In this document: in pieces, positions 25,597-33,208 of the stretch
How positions within the stretch are numbered: position 1 is the stretch's first letter
How the letters are laid out: the number at the start of each line of letters is the position of its first letter
Assembly (NCBI GenBank): GCA_030064835.1
Contig: JASJEE010000051.1
Location: forward strand, 1-41,173
Direction of reading: 5' to 3'
DNA from: Microcoleaceae cyanobacterium MO_207.B10
Lineage (GTDB): Bacteria; Cyanobacteriota; Cyanobacteriia; Cyanobacteriales; Microcoleaceae
Length of the DNA: 41,173 bases
Translations under genes and position numbers: made by a program
The notes under the pieces: generated by a model
Seen by the model: only the letters and a program-made list of their open reading frames with translations
Told to the model about the DNA's origin: nothing
Database searches by the model: none

Positions 25597-26910
25597 TTAA
25601 ACCAAAACTTGTTGCCAATCAAGACGGTCTAATGTTTGAGCGCGTTCCCATGCTCTCTCAAAAGCATCCAATTTTGCATCTATTGTTAGAGGTTCGCCAA
25701 TTTCACCTTGTACTGCTTCTTGAGTCTTCAAGCCATTACCTGTGATGTAAGCAACTGTAGTTTCTTCTGGGTCAATTTTGCCTGCTTCTACTAACTTTTT
25801 CAACACAGCAATAGTTGTACCGCCTGCTGTTTCGGTAAAGATACCTTCTGTTTCTGCCAGTAGTTTAATACCTTCAATGATTTCCGCATCAGTGACAGAT
25901 TCAATATTACCGTTAGTTTTGCGGGCTAACTCTAGAGCGTAGATACCGTCTGCGGGGTTGCCGATTGCAATTGACTTAGCTATAGTATTAGGCTTAACTG
26001 GGGTCACAAAATCACGACCTTCTTTGAAAGCTTGAGCTACAGGAGAACAACCTTCTGCTTGCGCTCCACTGAAACGAACTGCTTTGTCTTCTACAAGACC
26101 GACTTTAATAAACTCTTGAAAACCTTTGTATATTTTCGTGAACAGGGAACCAGAAGCAATAGGAGCTACAACATGGTCAGGTATCTGCCAACCTAGTTGT
26201 TCGGCGACTTCAAAACCTAGAGTTTTGGAACCTTCGGAGTAATAGGGGCGAAGATTGATATTAACAAATCCCCAACCGTGGGTATTGGCAACTTCACAGC
26301 AGAGGCGGTTTACTTGGTCGTAGTTGCCTTTGACTGCCATAACTGTAGGATTATAAATGAGGGTGCCGAGAACTTTACCTGCTTCTAGATCGGCGGGGAT
26401 AAAGACACAACAGTCTAAACCTGCTTTGGCCGCGATCGCTGCTGTAGAATTTGCTAAGTTGCCCGTGCTAGCACAAGATACTGTAGAGAAGCCTAATTCT
26501 CTAGCACGACTGAGAGCAACTGATACTACCCTATCTTTGAAACTTAGGGTAGGCATATTTACAGCATCATTTTTGATGTAGAGATTTTTCAGACCCAAGC
26601 GACGGGCTAAACGTTCAGATTTTACTAGGGGAGTCATCCCGGTGCCGACATCAATGACGTTATCAGTTGTGACTGGTAGGAAGTGACGATAACGCCAGAT
26701 AGATTTGGGACCTGCTTCGATTGTGGCCCGGCTGACAATTTGACTCAACTTCTCGTAGTTATATTTAACTTCTAGAGGGCCAAAGCATACGTCTTCACAT
26801 ATATGTTTGGCTTCTAGAGGATATTCTTCTCCACACTCTTTACATTTGAGCTTTTCGATCGCCGTTTCTGTAGTGTGGATATGGTTATGAGTTGTTGTGG
26901 CCTGGGTCAT
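25597..26910 (-). CDS. thrC: Threonine synthase (Zn-ribbon form)
   Basis: PLP-dependent conversion of O-phospho-L-homoserine to threonine. The 437-residue protein begins with a zinc-ribbon-like segment (Cys23, Cys26, Cys38, Cys42: CKECGEEY ... CEDVC), found in the plant/cyanobacterial class. The PLP Lys125 is in TLSFKDRV. The SCASTGNLANSTAA phosphate/PLP loop, GVxVASGS-type segment (VAPIASGSLFTKI) and ETAGGTTIAV are present. Start ATG 26910. Upstream lies an array of 33-base-periodic repeats (27023-27347). Downstream is the CysO-like carrier, then a bidirectional terminator; the two probably form one transcript. Confidence 0.94.
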   Translation of the reverse strand: MTQATTTHNHIHTTETAIEKLKCKECGEEYPLEAKHICEDVCFGPLEVKYNYEKLSQIVSRATIEAGPKSIWRYRHFLPVTTDNVIDVGTGMTPLVKSERLARRLGLKNLYIKNDAVNMPTLSFKDRVVSVALSRARELGFSTVSCASTGNLANSTAAIAAKAGLDCCVFIPADLEAGKVLGTLIYNPTVMAVKGNYDQVNRLCCEVANTHGWGFVNINLRPYYSEGSKTLGFEVAEQLGWQIPDHVVAPIASGSLFTKIYKGFQEFIKVGLVEDKAVRFSGAQAEGCSPVAQAFKEGRDFVTPVKPNTIAKSIAIGNPADGIYALELARKTNGNIESVTDAEIIEGIKLLAETEGIFTETAGGTTIAVLKKLVEAGKIDPEETTVAYITGNGLKTQEAVQGEIGEPLTIDAKLDAFERAWERAQTLDRLDWQQVLV

Positions 26911-27022
26911 GGTCTTTCTCCCTACTTTTAAGAACTATTCAGCATTCTTTGGATAGTAGCATGGGCAAATTTTCCCGTCAACAATACCCGACTTTTTAAG
27001 TCTGGTATGCTTTTTTGAACTA

Positions 27023-27347
27023 ATTTTCGGTATTTAATGCAACAGATTCATTTACATTTTTGGTTGCAAATGTAACATATATTTCCGTAGTTTTTGTGGT
27101 TAATGTAGCAAATTTACTAATGTTTTTAACAACGTTTTTTCAGGATTTATCTAAAATTAAGTAGCTTTTATAACTGTTTTTTGAGTTATTTTGTCAAATA
27201 TAAGTCAGTTTTTACCCATAAGTTAGTAGTGAATGTTACTTGTTTGACTACAGATTGAGTTGTTTATGTAACAATCTTTTTGATAAGTTTAGTAGTAAAT
27301 GTTACCTATGAAGAAAATATTTTGTCGTAAATGTAGCAATTTATGGT
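27023..27347. repeat. Seven degenerate direct repeats with a 32-33-base period upstream of thrC
   Basis: A core of consensus GTNGTAAATGTWRCAA occurs seven times in one orientation. The A of ATGT (ATGC in the first) falls at 27037, 27070, 27103, 27233, 27266, 27299 and 27331. Spacings are 33, 33, 130 (four periods of 32.5), 33, 33 and 32. The best copies read GTGGTTAATGTAGCAAATTT, AGTAGTAAATGTTACCTATG and GTCGTAAATGTAGCAATTTA. Bases between cores are not conserved. It lies 127-430 bases before the thrC start. It resembles an operator array or the multiple transposase-binding sites at Tn7-like transposon ends; not a CRISPR. Confidence 0.65.
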
Positions 27348-27701
27348 AAAATATTATTAGGAAGTAATTAGCGATCGCCTCGACAAATGTGAGACAAAAA
27401 AAAAATCTATAATCTAAAAAAATATCTAAAATCTATATAGAAGCAATTTGGCATCTTTGGCAAGATTAAGTTTGTCATGAATGCAGTCAGAACTCAGAAG
27501 TCAGGAGTCAGGAAATAGATAGAAGAAATAGGGACTAACCTGCGCCTTTCGGGTATTTCTTTCAAAGACGCTACAGGTTGAATCATTTCCTCATCTCCCA
27601 GTTTCCCAAACTTCCCAAACTTCCCAAACTTCCCAAACTTCCCACTCCTCCGACACCTCTCCCATTCCCTTCTCTCTTTTTAAATAGATATCAAATGGGT
27701 T
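27348..27701. other. Gene-free stretch between the MoaD-like gene and the repeat array
   Basis: Contains a HIP1 octamer (27371-27378), an AGAACTCAGAAGTCAGGAGT-type repeat near 27490, a short GC-richer fragment (CTTTCGGGTATTTCTTTC, about 27547), and five tandem copies of the octamer CTTCCCAA (about 27605-27645) in a C/T-rich tract. No gene seen. Confidence 0.45.
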
Positions 27702-27971
27702 CTATATTGAAAGTCCACCACTCACAGGAGGGATGAAAACAACTTCATCACCATCTTGAAGAATGGTCTCAGGGGACACAAAGTTAAAGTTAATGCCAAA
27801 CTTAGTCACCTCTTGCCACTTTTGTAGTTCTGGATGTTCGGTGAGGATGTGTTGTAAAACTTGAGAAACGGTAGTTTGTGGGGGAAAGGTGAGTTGAAGT
27901 TGGGATACTCCGTAGGCTTCTTGATAGGCAGCAAATAGTTTCAGCGTAATATTTATGGGAGAATCAGACAT
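27702..27971 (-). CDS. MoaD/ThiS-family sulfur-carrier protein with three residues after Gly-Gly
   Basis: An 89-residue beta-grasp protein (MSDSPINITLKLFAAYQEAY ... ILQDGDEVVFIPPVSGGLSI). VVFIPPVSGG is the signature end of MoaD, the small subunit of molybdopterin synthase, but here LSI follows the Gly-Gly before the TAG stop. A free C-terminal Gly is needed for adenylation, so either the tail is trimmed or this is a non-canonical carrier. No moaE, moeB or other molybdopterin gene is adjacent. Start ATG 27971. It is divergent from the NADAR gene. Different from the CysO-like protein at 25194-25469. Confidence 0.82.
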   Translation of the reverse strand: MSDSPINITLKLFAAYQEAYGVSQLQLTFPPQTTVSQVLQHILTEHPELQKWQEVTKFGINFNFVSPETILQDGDEVVFIPPVSGGLSI

Positions 27972-28058
27972 AATGAGAACAAAGAGATAAACAAACTCTG
28001 ATTACTATGGTAAAGCGATCAAAGCACTTTCTTTCTATTTTTATCAAAATCAAAAATT

Positions 28059-28502
28059 ATGACGATTTCATTTTATAGCACTCTCAGTAGATACGGCTGT
28101 TTTTCAAATTGTTCCCCCCACGGTTTTGAATTAGATGGTTATTTGTGGGCTACTAGCGAACATTATTTTCAAGCTCAAAAATTTGCAGGTACGCCTGATG
28201 CTGATGCAGTGCGTCTAGCAGAAACTCCTGGAGCAGCAGCAAATATGGGAGGTGATGACAACAAACCTTTACGCTCTGACTGGGAACAGATAAAATATGA
28301 GATAATGCGAAAGGCGGTGCTGAGAAAGTTTGAATCTAATGCCGATATTCGGGAAATCTTGCTATCTACTGGGGATGAAGAAATTGTGAATAAATCTCCA
28401 GTTGATTTATATTGGGGTCGGCGAAAAGACGGCACTGGGGAAAATAAGTTAGGGAAGATTTTAATGGAAGTAAGAGAGATATTAAGACAACAAAAAATAT
28501 AA
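28059..28502 (+). CDS. NADAR (YbiA-like) family protein
   Basis: NADAR proteins are N-glycosidases or ADP-ribose-related hydrolases; YbiA-type members remove toxic early riboflavin-pathway intermediates, and others reverse ADP-ribosylation of guanine. The 147-residue protein has the family blocks FSNCSPHGFELDGYLWATSE then HYFQAQKF, MGGDDNKPLRSDWEQIK, and SPVDLYWGRRKDGTGENKLG with ILMEVRE. The conserved Glu (in SEHYFQAQKF) and DYYWG-type motif are present. Start ATG 28059; divergent from the MoaD-like gene with an 87-base gap. Followed by ten GGAGTAG repeats 21 bases after its stop. Confidence 0.9.
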   Translation: MTISFYSTLSRYGCFSNCSPHGFELDGYLWATSEHYFQAQKFAGTPDADAVRLAETPGAAANMGGDDNKPLRSDWEQIKYEIMRKAVLRKFESNADIREILLSTGDEEIVNKSPVDLYWGRRKDGTGENKLGKILMEVREILRQQKI

Positions 28503-28523
28503 ATAGACCTCTCTGGAAAAGAT

Positions 28524-28593
28524 GGAGTAGGGAGTAGGGAGTAGGGAGTAGGGAGTAGGGAGTAGGGAGTAGGGAGTAGGGAGTAGGGAGTAG
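28524..28593. repeat. Heptanucleotide repeat (GGAGTAG)10
   Basis: Ten uninterrupted copies of GGAGTAG just downstream of the NADAR gene. Likely to vary in copy number between strains by slippage. An antisense ORF through it is an artefact of the repeat. Confidence 0.95.
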
Positions 28594-28670
28594 GGAACCC
28601 ACCCCTAATATCAAATCCGTTGGCTTCTGAGTAATATACTTATCGTCAGTCATGGTCAAAAATTACGGTT

Positions 28671-28699
28671 TGTAGGGGTTTGGTGACCAAACCCCTACA
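28671..28699. repeat. Perfect 29-base palindrome (TGTAGGGGTTTGGT-G-ACCAAACCCCTACA)
   Basis: Fourteen-base perfect inverted repeats around a single G. It is the cleanest member of a palindrome family with degenerate relatives at 7134-7159, 13747-13777 and 36308-36330. It is followed by ATGCTACCGGATTTGATAT (about 28717), which resembles ATGCTACCAGATTTGGTAT near 13801. It lies in the gene-free gap 28503-28932. Confidence 0.8.
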
Positions 28700-28873
28700 G
28701 AGGGCGAATTGTATCGATGCTACCGGATTTGATATATAGCAAAGAGCGCTCAGGTATTTACAATGTCCAGCTCAAAGTGCAATAAGAGAAAAGGTCTACA
28801 AAAAATAATGTGTAAATATGCCAGCGCACATTGCTATAGCTGTTATGCGCAAGCCCTAAATATATAAAAATAT

Positions 28874-28897
28874 AGAGACGCGATCGCTCGCGCCTCT
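28874..28897 (-). terminator. Terminator of crhR
   Basis: On the minus strand AGAGGCGCGA-GCGA-TCGCGTCTCT forms a ten-pair stem (one G-U) followed by ATATTTTTATAT. It lies 36 bases after the crhR stop codon. The stem includes a HIP1 octamer. Confidence 0.75.
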
Positions 28898-28932
28898 AGA
28901 ATCATTATTCAAATATCTGTGTCACAAATAAC

Positions 28933-30414
28933 TTAATTATTGTGTGATACAGAAGCCTCTTCTACAGAATTATCGCTATGCTGATTTCTCTTAGCAGGAC
29001 TGTGACTGCGAGAATTCTTAGCTCCACGTTTTTTCAACTTCGGCTTTGGAGTGTCATAAACTAGATTTTCTTCCTCCTGAGCATAATCAGGTCCCATCCA
29101 AGCTGGCCGAGTTTCATCGTAAGCGATTTGTAGAGCTGCTGCAGCGATCGCATGGGGATCGTATTCTTCACCTAACTGAGCGATCAAAGGCAAGAAAGAA
29201 GCCATCCGTTCTCCACTCAGAGCATCTCGTACTTTATTTTGTAACTTTTGTAGTTGTCGGGCTTCAATTTGAGAACGTTTGGGAATCGAACGAGTTTCCA
29301 GATTTTGGCGGAGATGGCGCTCTATCAAACGCAATTTCCGCTTATCCATCGGATGAATCAAAGAAATAGCAGTTCCTTCCCGACCTGCACGACCTGTACG
29401 ACCGATGCGATGAACGTAACTATCCACGCTATCAGGTAGATCGTAGTTAATCACATGGGTTAAATGATCTACATCTAGACCCCGCGCTGCGATATCTGTA
29501 GCTACAACCCATCGAACTTGTTGATTGCGGAAGCGAGTTAACAAACGTTCCCGTTGGGATTGATTTAGGTTCCCGTGATATTCATCAACGCTGTGACCAG
29601 ATGATTGTAATTGATTTGTTAGTTCTGCTGCAGCTTGCCTTGTCCGGACAAAGATTAAGGCTGCTTCTGGGTCTTCTAGTTCCAGAATTGGCTGTAGGGC
29701 TTTTGCCTTCGAGCAACCACGAGGCACCATGTAAGCAATCTGATCGATCCGTTTGGGGGTGGTTTTCTGCTGGGCAACCTTAACTGTAACAGGTGATTGC
29801 AGATACTTCTTAATTAGTTTCCGCATCGAGTGATCCATCGTAGCGGAAAAGAAAGCTGTTTGATGTTCGTTGGGCGCTGCATCCAGAATTTTTTCCACAT
29901 CCTGAATAAAGCCCATGCTCAACATTTCGTCGGCTTCGTCTAAAACTAGCATATTCAAGTTTTCTAGTTTTAAATTATTTCGACTCAACATATCCAAAAT
30001 GCGTCCTGGTGTTCCTACTACTATATGAACACCTCTTTGCAAACGCCGAATTTGCCCTTCAATGGATTGACCGCCATAAACAGTCAACACATTTAATCCT
30101 CGTTTACCAGGACTTCTTTTATCCAGACCACTAATTTGACGAATCGCATCCGTAACTTGCAGCGCCAATTCACGGGTAGGAGTTAAAATTAAGGCTTGGA
30201 CTGCGTTTATATTCAGATCAATCCGCTCCAATATAGGTAAGGAAAAGGCTGCTGTTTTACCTGTTCCTGTTTGAGCTTGACCTACAATATCAGTTCCTGC
30301 CAATAAATGAGGTATTGCTTCGGCTTGAATTGGAGTAGGTTGAGTAAAACCAATTGTTTCCAGATGATTTGCACGTTCCTCTGAAATTCCTAAACTTGCA
30401 AATGATAAATCCAT
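28933..30414 (-). CDS. crhR: DEAD-box RNA helicase (CrhR-like)
   Basis: ATP-dependent RNA unwinding or annealing; the Synechocystis homologue is induced by cold and by reduced electron-transport redox state. The 493-residue length matches that protein. Motifs in order: Q-motif FTQPTPIQ, I AQTGTGKT (47-54), Ia PTRELALQ, II DEAD (VLDEADEML), III SAT, then HRIGRTGRAGR. The basic, Ser-rich tail (KKRGAKNSRSHSPAKRNQ) is typical of RNA contacts. Start ATG 30414 has AGGAG nine bases upstream. rimO lies upstream on the same strand, the known rimO-crhR arrangement, here with 886 bases between. Confidence 0.92.
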   Translation of the reverse strand: MDLSFASLGISEERANHLETIGFTQPTPIQAEAIPHLLAGTDIVGQAQTGTGKTAAFSLPILERIDLNINAVQALILTPTRELALQVTDAIRQISGLDKRSPGKRGLNVLTVYGGQSIEGQIRRLQRGVHIVVGTPGRILDMLSRNNLKLENLNMLVLDEADEMLSMGFIQDVEKILDAAPNEHQTAFFSATMDHSMRKLIKKYLQSPVTVKVAQQKTTPKRIDQIAYMVPRGCSKAKALQPILELEDPEAALIFVRTRQAAAELTNQLQSSGHSVDEYHGNLNQSQRERLLTRFRNQQVRWVVATDIAARGLDVDHLTHVINYDLPDSVDSYVHRIGRTGRAGREGTAISLIHPMDKRKLRLIERHLRQNLETRSIPKRSQIEARQLQKLQNKVRDALSGERMASFLPLIAQLGEEYDPHAIAAAALQIAYDETRPAWMGPDYAQEEENLVYDTPKPKLKKRGAKNSRSHSPAKRNQHSDNSVEEASVSHNN

Positions 30415-31300
30415 TCATTCTCCTAAGTAACTAGTTTACACTTGGTTCCTTTGTCACCCAACTTGGAGGCGGATTTATGCTCAACTATAGCTGCTCATAA
30501 GCCCTTGTCACCTATAAGCTATAGCTAATAATCTGATAGTTTATAGATAACAAATTGGTGGAGCAATATGCCTTTGTCACTAATAATCTTCACTAAACTG
30601 ATAGCATTGGAGTTAAATGCTAACAGTTAAGAGGTGTCTGTGTATTCTCCAAGGGTTTGTTTAACCTCAAGAGATCACAACAGAATAAAGGCCAAATGCC
30701 CTGTTCCTTTTCTCCCTAGTTGGGTATATTAAGGAAGGCTTGAGGGACAGATGGAAGATAGACTTGATAATGTCAACCAAATATTTATTAAGAAAAATCA
30801 AAAAATATTTGGTTTCGCACTAGCCTAAGTTTCCCTAACTAAGGGTAATAAGCTGTTGTGCAGTTTCAGTTGCCCTTTAGAGAAACTTAGGAAAAAATTT
30901 CCTAGTTTTTCTGCCTCTGCGCGTACTCACGTTTTGGCATCAGTCTCAATCAGCACCTGAGATACTTAACAGCTCACTCTCGGTGGCCCCTCTAAAACTT
31001 CATAATTATCAACATAATAACAAATTACTTAACATTTGTTATGTTATTTACACATTTTCCTTGATTTACTTTTATTCTTTAGATTTTGTATCTTGATTGT
31101 TTGTGATTTTGGATTTTAGACTTGATGATTGTTTGTTGCATGAGGAGGCTTATAGATAACAAAATTTTTTTCCATAATCATCCTATTACTCTACGACACC
31201 AAAATTTCTATAGAATTCTGGAATAGAATTTTGGATAGGTAGATTTTCAACTATAGAGTTGGTTTTCAGCGATCCCCAAACAATATTACTGAGCGGATAA
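30415..31300 (-). promoter_or_regulatory. Long rimO-crhR spacer, probable crhR 5' leader with structured segment
   Basis: No ORF. It holds CCTAAGTTTC (30824-30833), which pairs exactly with GAAACTTAGG (30882-30891). Inside lie AAGGG/CCCTT (30841-30845 with 30873-30877) and, next to it, AGGAAAAAATTTCCT (about 30888-30902). Repeated short motifs, CCTTTGTCAC/CCTTGTCACC, occur at about 30450, 30508 and 30572. In Synechocystis, crhR is known to have a long regulated 5' leader and to be linked with rimO. That this spacer is the leader is inference. I see no tRNA or named riboswitch in it. Confidence 0.45.
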
Positions 31301-32638
31301 TTATTGCCGAGCCCTAAATAAACTTGAATCTACATAACCATATAAGTCATAGATATCTGCATCTGTAATAGTTACTGGCACAATAGAACCTAACCTGGCC
31401 TCTCCTTGAACATAAACCAGCCCATCTACTTCTGGAGAAAACCTGGCTGATCTACCAATTAAATTTCCTGTTTGCGGATTTTCTTGTTCAATCAGCACAT
31501 CAACTACTTGCCCTACGGACTTCTGATTCTGTTGCCAGGATATTGGCTGCTGAACTTCCATTATTTTTTCCCTACGGGCCTCCATCTCCGCTTGGGACAA
31601 ATGATTAGGCAAACTATAGGCAGGGGTTCCTTCTTCTGGAGAAAAAGTAAATACTCCGACATGATCGAACTCGTGACGCTTGACAAATTCTACTAAATGT
31701 GTATGATGATCTTCCGTTTCACCAGGGAAGCCCACTATAAAAGTTGTCCGCAACACGGCGTTGGGCATAGTTGCTTTAATTCTATGTATTATATCATCAT
31801 TAACTTGACCTTGCCAAGGTCTATTCATGGCCCTGAGAATTTCTGGATGAGAATGTTGTAGGGGCAAGTCAAGGTAGGGTAAGACGTTGGGAGTTTCTTG
31901 GATGGCAGCCATGACTTGAGGGGTTAAACCAGTGGGATAGGCGTAGTGGATTCTGATCCAAGGTATATCAACTTTGCCCAGGGCGCGGAGGAGTTCAGCA
32001 AGTTTTGGTTGGCCATAAATATCGACTCCATAGTTAGTGGTTATTTGGGAAATAAGGATGATTTCTTGGACTCCCTGATCTGCGAGTTGTTGAGCTTCGG
32101 CGACAATTGACTCGATGGTACGCGATCGCTGGTTGCCTCGGAGATGAGGAATGATACAGAAAGCGCAGCGATAGTCACATCCTTCGGCAATACGCAGGTA
32201 AGCTACGCCTTCGGATGTTGTACGGTAACGGGGGGTAGTTTCGTCAGCGATGTAAGTTGGTTCGGGGGTGACTTCTTTGACGCGATCGCCTGTTTCTACC
32301 CGTTCCATGACATCTACTATTTTATGATAATCTCCGGTACCGACGAGTGCGACTGCTTCTGGTAATTCTGCTAGTAATTCTTCTTGGAAGTGTTGCGCCA
32401 TGCAACCAGCTATGACTATTTTTTTATTGGCGGTTGCTAACTCGACTAAAGTACGGACAGACTCTTCTCTTGCAGCTTGGATAAAACTGCAGGTGTTGAC
32501 AACAACATAATCTGCTAGTTCTTCGTTCGCATCTACTTGATAACCTGCTTGTACAAGTGAACCGATCATGTGTTCAGTATCAATGCGATTTTTTTCACAT
32601 CCCAGGTGAGTAAATGCAATGGTAGGTTTTGTAGACAT
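31301..32638 (-). CDS. rimO: Ribosomal protein S12 methylthiotransferase RimO
   Basis: Radical-SAM enzyme that adds a methylthio group to an aspartate of ribosomal protein S12. The 445-residue protein has an N-terminal UPF0004/MTTase domain with the second cluster Cys14, Cys50 and Cys79 ([24 protein letters not shown]), a radical-SAM CxxxCxxC at Cys154, Cys158 and Cys161 ([10 protein letters not shown]), and a C-terminal TRAM domain. [10 protein letters not shown] at the start separates RimO from MiaB. Start ATG 32638. Upstream of crhR on the same strand; both act on translation or RNA. Confidence 0.95.
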   Translation of the reverse strand: MSTKPTIAFTHLGCEKNRIDTEHMIGSLVQAGYQVDANEELADYVVVNTCSFIQAAREESVRTLVELATANKKIVIAGCMAQHFQEELLAELPEAVALVGTGDYHKIVDVMERVETGDRVKEVTPEPTYIADETTPRYRTTSEGVAYLRIAEGCDYRCAFCIIPHLRGNQRSRTIESIVAEAQQLADQGVQEIILISQITTNYGVDIYGQPKLAELLRALGKVDIPWIRIHYAYPTGLTPQVMAAIQETPNVLPYLDLPLQHSHPEILRAMNRPWQGQVNDDIIHRIKATMPNAVLRTTFIVGFPGETEDHHTHLVEFVKRHEFDHVGVFTFSPEEGTPAYSLPNHLSQAEMEARREKIMEVQQPISWQQNQKSVGQVVDVLIEQENPQTGNLIGRSARFSPEVDGLVYVQGEARLGSIVPVTITDADIYDLYGYVDSSLFRARQ

Positions 32639-32716
32639 TTTATAGTTATGAGTTATGGATTTTTATAAGGAACAGCTTTTCAATATAGCATATTTATTAG
32701 AGTTGTTGGGAAAGAG

Positions 32717-32744
32717 GGAGTAGGGAGTAGGGAGTAGGGAGTAG
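32717..32744. repeat. Heptanucleotide repeat (GGAGTAG)4
   Basis: Four perfect copies just upstream of rimO, 79 bases before its start codon, so probably within or near its promoter region. Confidence 0.85.
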
Positions 32745-32836
32745 GGGTGAATAATTAATGATTTATTCACGATAATTGATTTTATTTTGAATAATAGAAG
32801 ATGTCTATTAGCGTGCATCTCAATTTTGAAGAAAGG

Positions 32837-32955
32837 CAAAAATTTATAGTTTTTAGGGAACAGAGAATAGGGAATAGGGAATAGGAAAAAAGTATTAAAG
32901 CCAAAAATTTATAGTTTTTAGGGAACAGGGAATAGGGAATAGGAAAAAAGTATTT
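32837..32955. repeat. Tandem duplication of a 65-base unit built around GGGAATA heptamers
   Basis: CAAAAATTTATAGTTTTTAG then GGAACAG and two or three GGGAATA units, GGAAAAAAGTATT, occurs at 32837-32896 and again at 32902-32955. The second copy has one heptamer fewer. This shows slippage inside a larger duplicated block. Confidence 0.75.
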
Positions 32956-32978
32956 TTGTCTTTTTGTCAATAATATTG

Positions 32979-33070
32979 TTAGCATTCAGCCGTCAGCAAG
33001 TCTCCTCTGGAGGAACTGCGTTTTTTCCTGACGGAAATGTGCAGGATTCCGCAGGAAATGCTTAGATAAT
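32979..33070 (-). repeat. Dispersed repeat, inverted copy of 7487-7528
   Basis: AGCATTCAGCCGTCAGCAAG then TCTCCTCTGGAGGAACTGCG is the reverse complement of 7487-7528 with a few differences. It is followed by TTCCGCAGGAAATGCTTA, the complement of the block near 7287. So two parts of the 7.3-7.5 kb cluster recur together 25 kb away in opposite orientation. Confidence 0.6.
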
Positions 33071-33098
33071 CAGGACTTACCCATAAAATCTATACCTA

Positions 33099-33148
33099 GT
33101 AGGGGCGGTTTCCTAACGGAATGCTCCGCAAACGCGAACCGCCCCTAC
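33099..33148. repeat. Hairpin GTAGGGGCGGTT / AACCGCCCCTAC
   Basis: A perfect 12-base stem (33099-33110, 33137-33148) with a 26-base loop containing TTCCTAACGGAATGC-type sequence. It lies 60 bases past the stop codon of the dynamin-like gene and could slow transcription, but there is no T-run. Confidence 0.6.
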
Positions 33149-33208
33149 ATATTGTGTATATTTTCATATTTTGCGTAAGTCTTGATAATATTAAGATGCA
33201 CCCATTTA

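Noticed and set aside
27023-27347. Possible CRISPR array
   Set aside because: The repeated core is only about 16 bases and degenerate, the period is 33 bases in total, and no cas genes are present.
28524-28593. Heptamer array as a CRISPR or coding repeat
   Set aside because: Units of seven bases without spacers; the antisense ORF at 28366-28659 exists only because the repeat lacks stops.
32782-32985. 67-residue ORF upstream of rimO
   Set aside because: Its internal repetition (FLALILFSYSLFPI) comes from the duplicated 65-base repeat unit.
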